64,000 nt of DNA from Youngiibacter multivorans (GTDB taxonomy: Bacteria; Bacillota; Clostridia; Clostridiales; Clostridiaceae). Position 1 is the stretch's first letter. Each line of letters opens with the position of its first letter. The notes under the pieces were generated by a model, which had not been told where the DNA came from, did no database searches, and was given only the letters and a program-made list of their open reading frames with translations. The position numbers were made by a program, and so were the translations under genes. This document shows, in pieces, positions 61,880 through 64,000 of this stretch. The DNA lies in contig NZ_JAGGKC010000013.1 of the NCBI RefSeq assembly GCF_017873395.1, positions 32,511 through 96,510 on the forward strand, read 5' to 3'.

Positions 61880-62463
61880 AGACTAACCCCCTTGATTGAA
61901 AATAGAGTTGAAATCTTGTATACAAGACAAAATACAATTGGCTAGCTTATTTTGATTTAATTATACCGCACTTACGTTAAAAGAACAAACGTTCTAAATT
62001 GGTCGTTGATTGAATTTTCCCTAAATAGAGTGCACCGGATATCATATGCACAGCATTGCTAAACTATTGATATTATAAAATTTTCTATCTTCCAACTTTA
62101 CTACACACTCTACGTGCATAGTAAAAGAAAACTAATCATCATGTCTACTTTCGCATAAAAGTATGCCCCCTTATGCAAAAAGCACTAAAATCGAGGTTTT
62201 CACCCAATTTCAGTGCCATTTTGACTATTTTTCGTTTTAATTCAAATCCCCAAACACCTTGGCGTTCAAAGCTTTTGCCTCTCTATCAAGACGACTGTCT
62301 CAACATGTGTTTTGGCAATAAGAAGATACTAATATGCATAATTAACTTACGCGTAAAAGTATCCCCCCTTATCATGTAAGGCTTTGGTCCATGTGAGCCA
62401 TTTAATAGTTTAATGCAATCCGCTAAGTGGCTCAAGGATTTCTGCGCTTTCGCAAGCTAAAAG
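61880..62463. other. Gene-poor spacer with IS-terminus-like direct repeats
   Basis: About 580 A/T-rich bases. Two 23-base near-identical repeats lie 198 bases apart (62153-62175 and 62351-62373; 20 of 23 identical) and contain TAAAAGTAT and a run of C followed by TTAT. On the minus strand each includes AAGGGGG, ATACTTTTA and GCG. Multiple copies of this kind at one end resemble terminal repeats of IS21-type elements, but no transposase is present. A 68-codon plus frame across it is probably not a gene. Confidence 0.45.
62153..62373. repeat. Pair of imperfect direct repeats, possible IS terminus relic
   Basis: The units GCATAAAAGTATG and GCGTAAAAGTATC, each followed by a C-run and TTAT, are in the same orientation. 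Each contains an ACTTTTA...GCG...AAGT near-palindrome on the minus strand. Confidence 0.5.
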
Positions 62464-62946
62464 TCATTTTGAGTTTTTTCGTGTCTGACTTCTTAATCTC
62501 TGTCCCAGTTCGCGAACGCCAGGAAGATTACGATCCACATCGAACTTCCTGTCTTTCGTTTTGATGATGACATCATTCTCCTTGATCGTGCAATCTATAA
62601 CGTCTGAATAAAAGACTTTATAGGTTTTCCTAAAGATAGACCTATAGATGAAATGATCCTTTTCGATAATCATGAACCAATTCATATAAGCCATAATGAT
62701 ACCAGCACCTAGTAACCAAAAGGCAAATAATAACATATAGCCCCACCATTCGAGGGTATCATTGGTGAAGATTGGCAGCGGAAGCGACATCACGCCTGTA
62801 AAAATCAACCCTGCTATTCCTACCCATAGGTATAACTTGGGATACCTGATGACATCGCCGTATTGGTGACTGGTTTCTTTTTTGTACATGAACATTATGA
62901 GGATATTGACGCAGATAATGACTAATAGGAGACTTATATTTACCAT
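62464..62946 (-). CDS. Candidate immunity membrane protein for RHS tip A (PH-like domain)
   Basis: A 160-residue protein with about four hydrophobic helices: an N-terminal segment near 1-20 and further ones near 40-100. A cytoplasmic PH/YcxB-like tail follows (FMIIEKDHFIYRSIFRKTYKVFYSDVIDCTIKENDVIIKTKDRKFDVD). It starts six bases after RHS tip A. Such four-helix plus PH-like proteins are common next to polymorphic toxins, and a membrane-acting toxin would fit a membrane immunity protein. The role is inferred from position. Confidence 0.55.
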   Translation of the reverse strand: MVNISLLLVIICVNILIMFMYKKETSHQYGDVIRYPKLYLWVGIAGLIFTGVMSLPLPIFTNDTLEWWGYMLLFAFWLLGAGIIMAYMNWFMIIEKDHFIYRSIFRKTYKVFYSDVIDCTIKENDVIIKTKDRKFDVDRNLPGVRELGQRLRSQTRKNSK

Positions 62947-62952
62947 ACTAAC

Positions 62953-63936
62953 CTACCTTAACGAAAGCGCTTTATGACTAGAATATGTTCCTATCATGTA
63001 TCTTGCGACAACTACAGCAACAGCTTTTTTGATGCTTGATTGAGAAAGAGAAATCATAGCTATCTGCTTTGCGGCATATTTCTGATTAGCACGTCTTAGC
63101 TCTCTCGCAATGCTCTTCTGAGCGGATTTAGCTGCTGTAATCATCTTGCCGCCATTCGCGCCTTTCCCGCCAATAACTCCAGATAGGGCTCCAGCAAAAG
63201 CGCTATCTTTTAATCCCGTAAAAGTAATAGCCTCGCCTTTATAATAATTTTCGCTAATATATGTTCCCATACTAATACCAGCGTTACCCGCAACGGATGC
63301 TAGCCAGGTTGCACCTGAAGCAGTTAACGCACCCGACAGTGCTCCAGATGCAGCATTAATTAGAACCACATTCTTATCAATCTTTCCTGTGGAATAATAC
63401 TGAGTGGCGGCCGAGAAAGTTCCCGCTATAAAAGCACCAGCGAAAGCACCTACTAGACCAGCCGCTATATTTGCAGCAATTTGTCCAGTTGAATCATTCA
63501 TGTTCACTGGGTTATTCAACGCATAGACAAAGAGATTATTTTCAATCAAGCTGTCCTGGTCAACTTCAAGTATCCCAGAATCATCCGCATTTACAAACCT
63601 GCCCCACTCCGGACTGTAGTACCTTGACTGGAGATAGTAAAGTCCAGTCTCTGTGTCATAGCGGTATCCCCTGTAGCGGTATGGATTCTTCACTCCTAAG
63701 GTTCCTGCAAGACTTCCCGTTGTAGAGATCAGCTTTCCCCAGGTGTCGTAGGTATAGCTAACCACAAGGTTTCCTGCATTGTCAATAAGCCCTGTGATGT
63801 CCCCCTGGGCGTTCCTCACATAGTAGTATTCTGTTCCGTTGAGGTTCATTGAGAAGAGGTTCCCTGAAGCATCATAGCTGTAGTGGATCTTGTCTGAGCC
63901 TGTAGCGGTGTTTGTCAAGGTAGTTGTCGCAAAATC
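62953..63936 (-). pseudogene. RHS C-terminal cassette A with Gly/Ala-rich tip
   Basis: About 327 codons with no start of its own: an in-frame TAA lies immediately upstream, and the nearest upstream frame belongs to other sequence. It begins LTNTATGSDKIHYSYDASGNLFSM, runs through the RHS core end YRYDTETGLYYLQSRYYSPEWGRFVNAD and NNPVNMNDSTGQ, then a hydrophobic Gly/Ala-rich tip (AAGLVGAFAGAFIAGTFSAATQYY, ALSGVIGGKGANGG). The end, KYAAKQIAMISLSQSSIKKAV, is amphipathic. The tip could act on membranes or be a pre-toxin linker with its toxin lost. Confidence 0.75.
63590..63753 (-). repeat. RHS hallmark repeat, copy 2
   Basis: Nearly identical to 61192-61356; encodes the conserved RHS end shared by cassettes A and B. 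Confidence 0.75.
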
Positions 63937-63958
63937 TTATCGTCAGTTTTGATCGGAT

Positions 63959-64000
63959 TCAGCCAAACCTCAGTTGGAACTTCCATCTTCCTGATTTGTC
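63959..64000 (-). pseudogene. C-terminal tail of an unknown gene entering from the right
   Basis: Thirteen codons on the minus strand read DKSGRWKFQLRFG and then stop, directly before the start of RHS piece A. It could be the end of a transposase or another cassette; too short to identify. Confidence 0.25.

Noticed and set aside
62173..62379. 68-codon plus-strand frame in the RHS region spacer
   Set aside because: Spans the direct repeats, has no ribosome site, and the peptide resembles nothing.
1..64000. CRISPR arrays, rRNA, tmRNA, RNase P RNA
   Set aside because: No regularly spaced repeats and none of the conserved RNA core strings were seen on either strand.

Overview
The window looks like chromosomal DNA of an anaerobic or microaerotolerant low-to-mid GC Firmicute, most likely a Clostridia member. 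The reasons are strong AGGAGG-type ribosome binding sites, frequent TTG/GTG starts, a perfect CIRCE heat-shock operator, an RsgI-type anti-sigma protein, many 4Fe-4S proteins, and molybdenum/tungsten enzymes. These assignments rest on reading motifs and family signatures by eye; no database search was run.

Left part (1-12.4 kb): the start of a GPH-type sugar symporter gene with a small upstream gene; a three-gene xanthine-dehydrogenase-type molybdenum hydroxylase operon (FAD, 2Fe-2S and Moco subunits); and, convergent with it, an aldehyde ferredoxin oxidoreductase gene plus a MoaD-like gene under a Moco/Tuco-type riboswitch. Upstream lies a hypB-hypA-ferredoxin-zinc ribbon-lipoprotein cluster with no hydrogenase in view, then a universal stress protein gene with an attenuator-like leader. 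The theme is metal-cofactor redox metabolism.

Middle part (12.3-39 kb): mostly housekeeping and single genes. In order these are DegV, a eukaryotic-type glycogen branching enzyme, a YjdF-like membrane protein, a class III extradiol dioxygenase, an ankyrin protein, an aminotransferase, a lipoprotein, an ArsC-like protein, HtrA, a DEAD-box helicase, an esterase, a DUF362 ferredoxin protein, an RsgI-like protein, a VOC protein, a kinase-like/nuclease-like fusion overlapping hpt, RecA, CarD-like and MarR-like regulators on one divergent promoter, a phosphatase, MATE, aldo-keto reductase, flavodoxin-like and SRPBCC proteins, and CIRCE-controlled HtpG. Rho-independent terminators separate most units.

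Right part (39-57.8 kb): a roughly 650-base region without a clear gene, a tiny membrane-protein gene, a CsbB/YfhO-type glycosylation pair, a HEAT-repeat protein, ZIP transporter, KatG, a TetR-RND pair, a DUF4256-like protein, a Phd-antitoxin/Uma2-nuclease fusion with a small downstream partner, a YgiQ radical SAM protein and an MBL hydrolase.

Far right (58-64 kb): an AT-rich, rearranged accessory region. It holds a DUF4143 ATPase, three broken RHS pieces (two carrying C-terminal toxin-like tips, each followed by a candidate immunity gene), a KilA-N gene cut off by an RHS cassette, and repeats resembling IS termini. This is a typical polymorphic-toxin cassette graveyard and the most dynamic part of the window.
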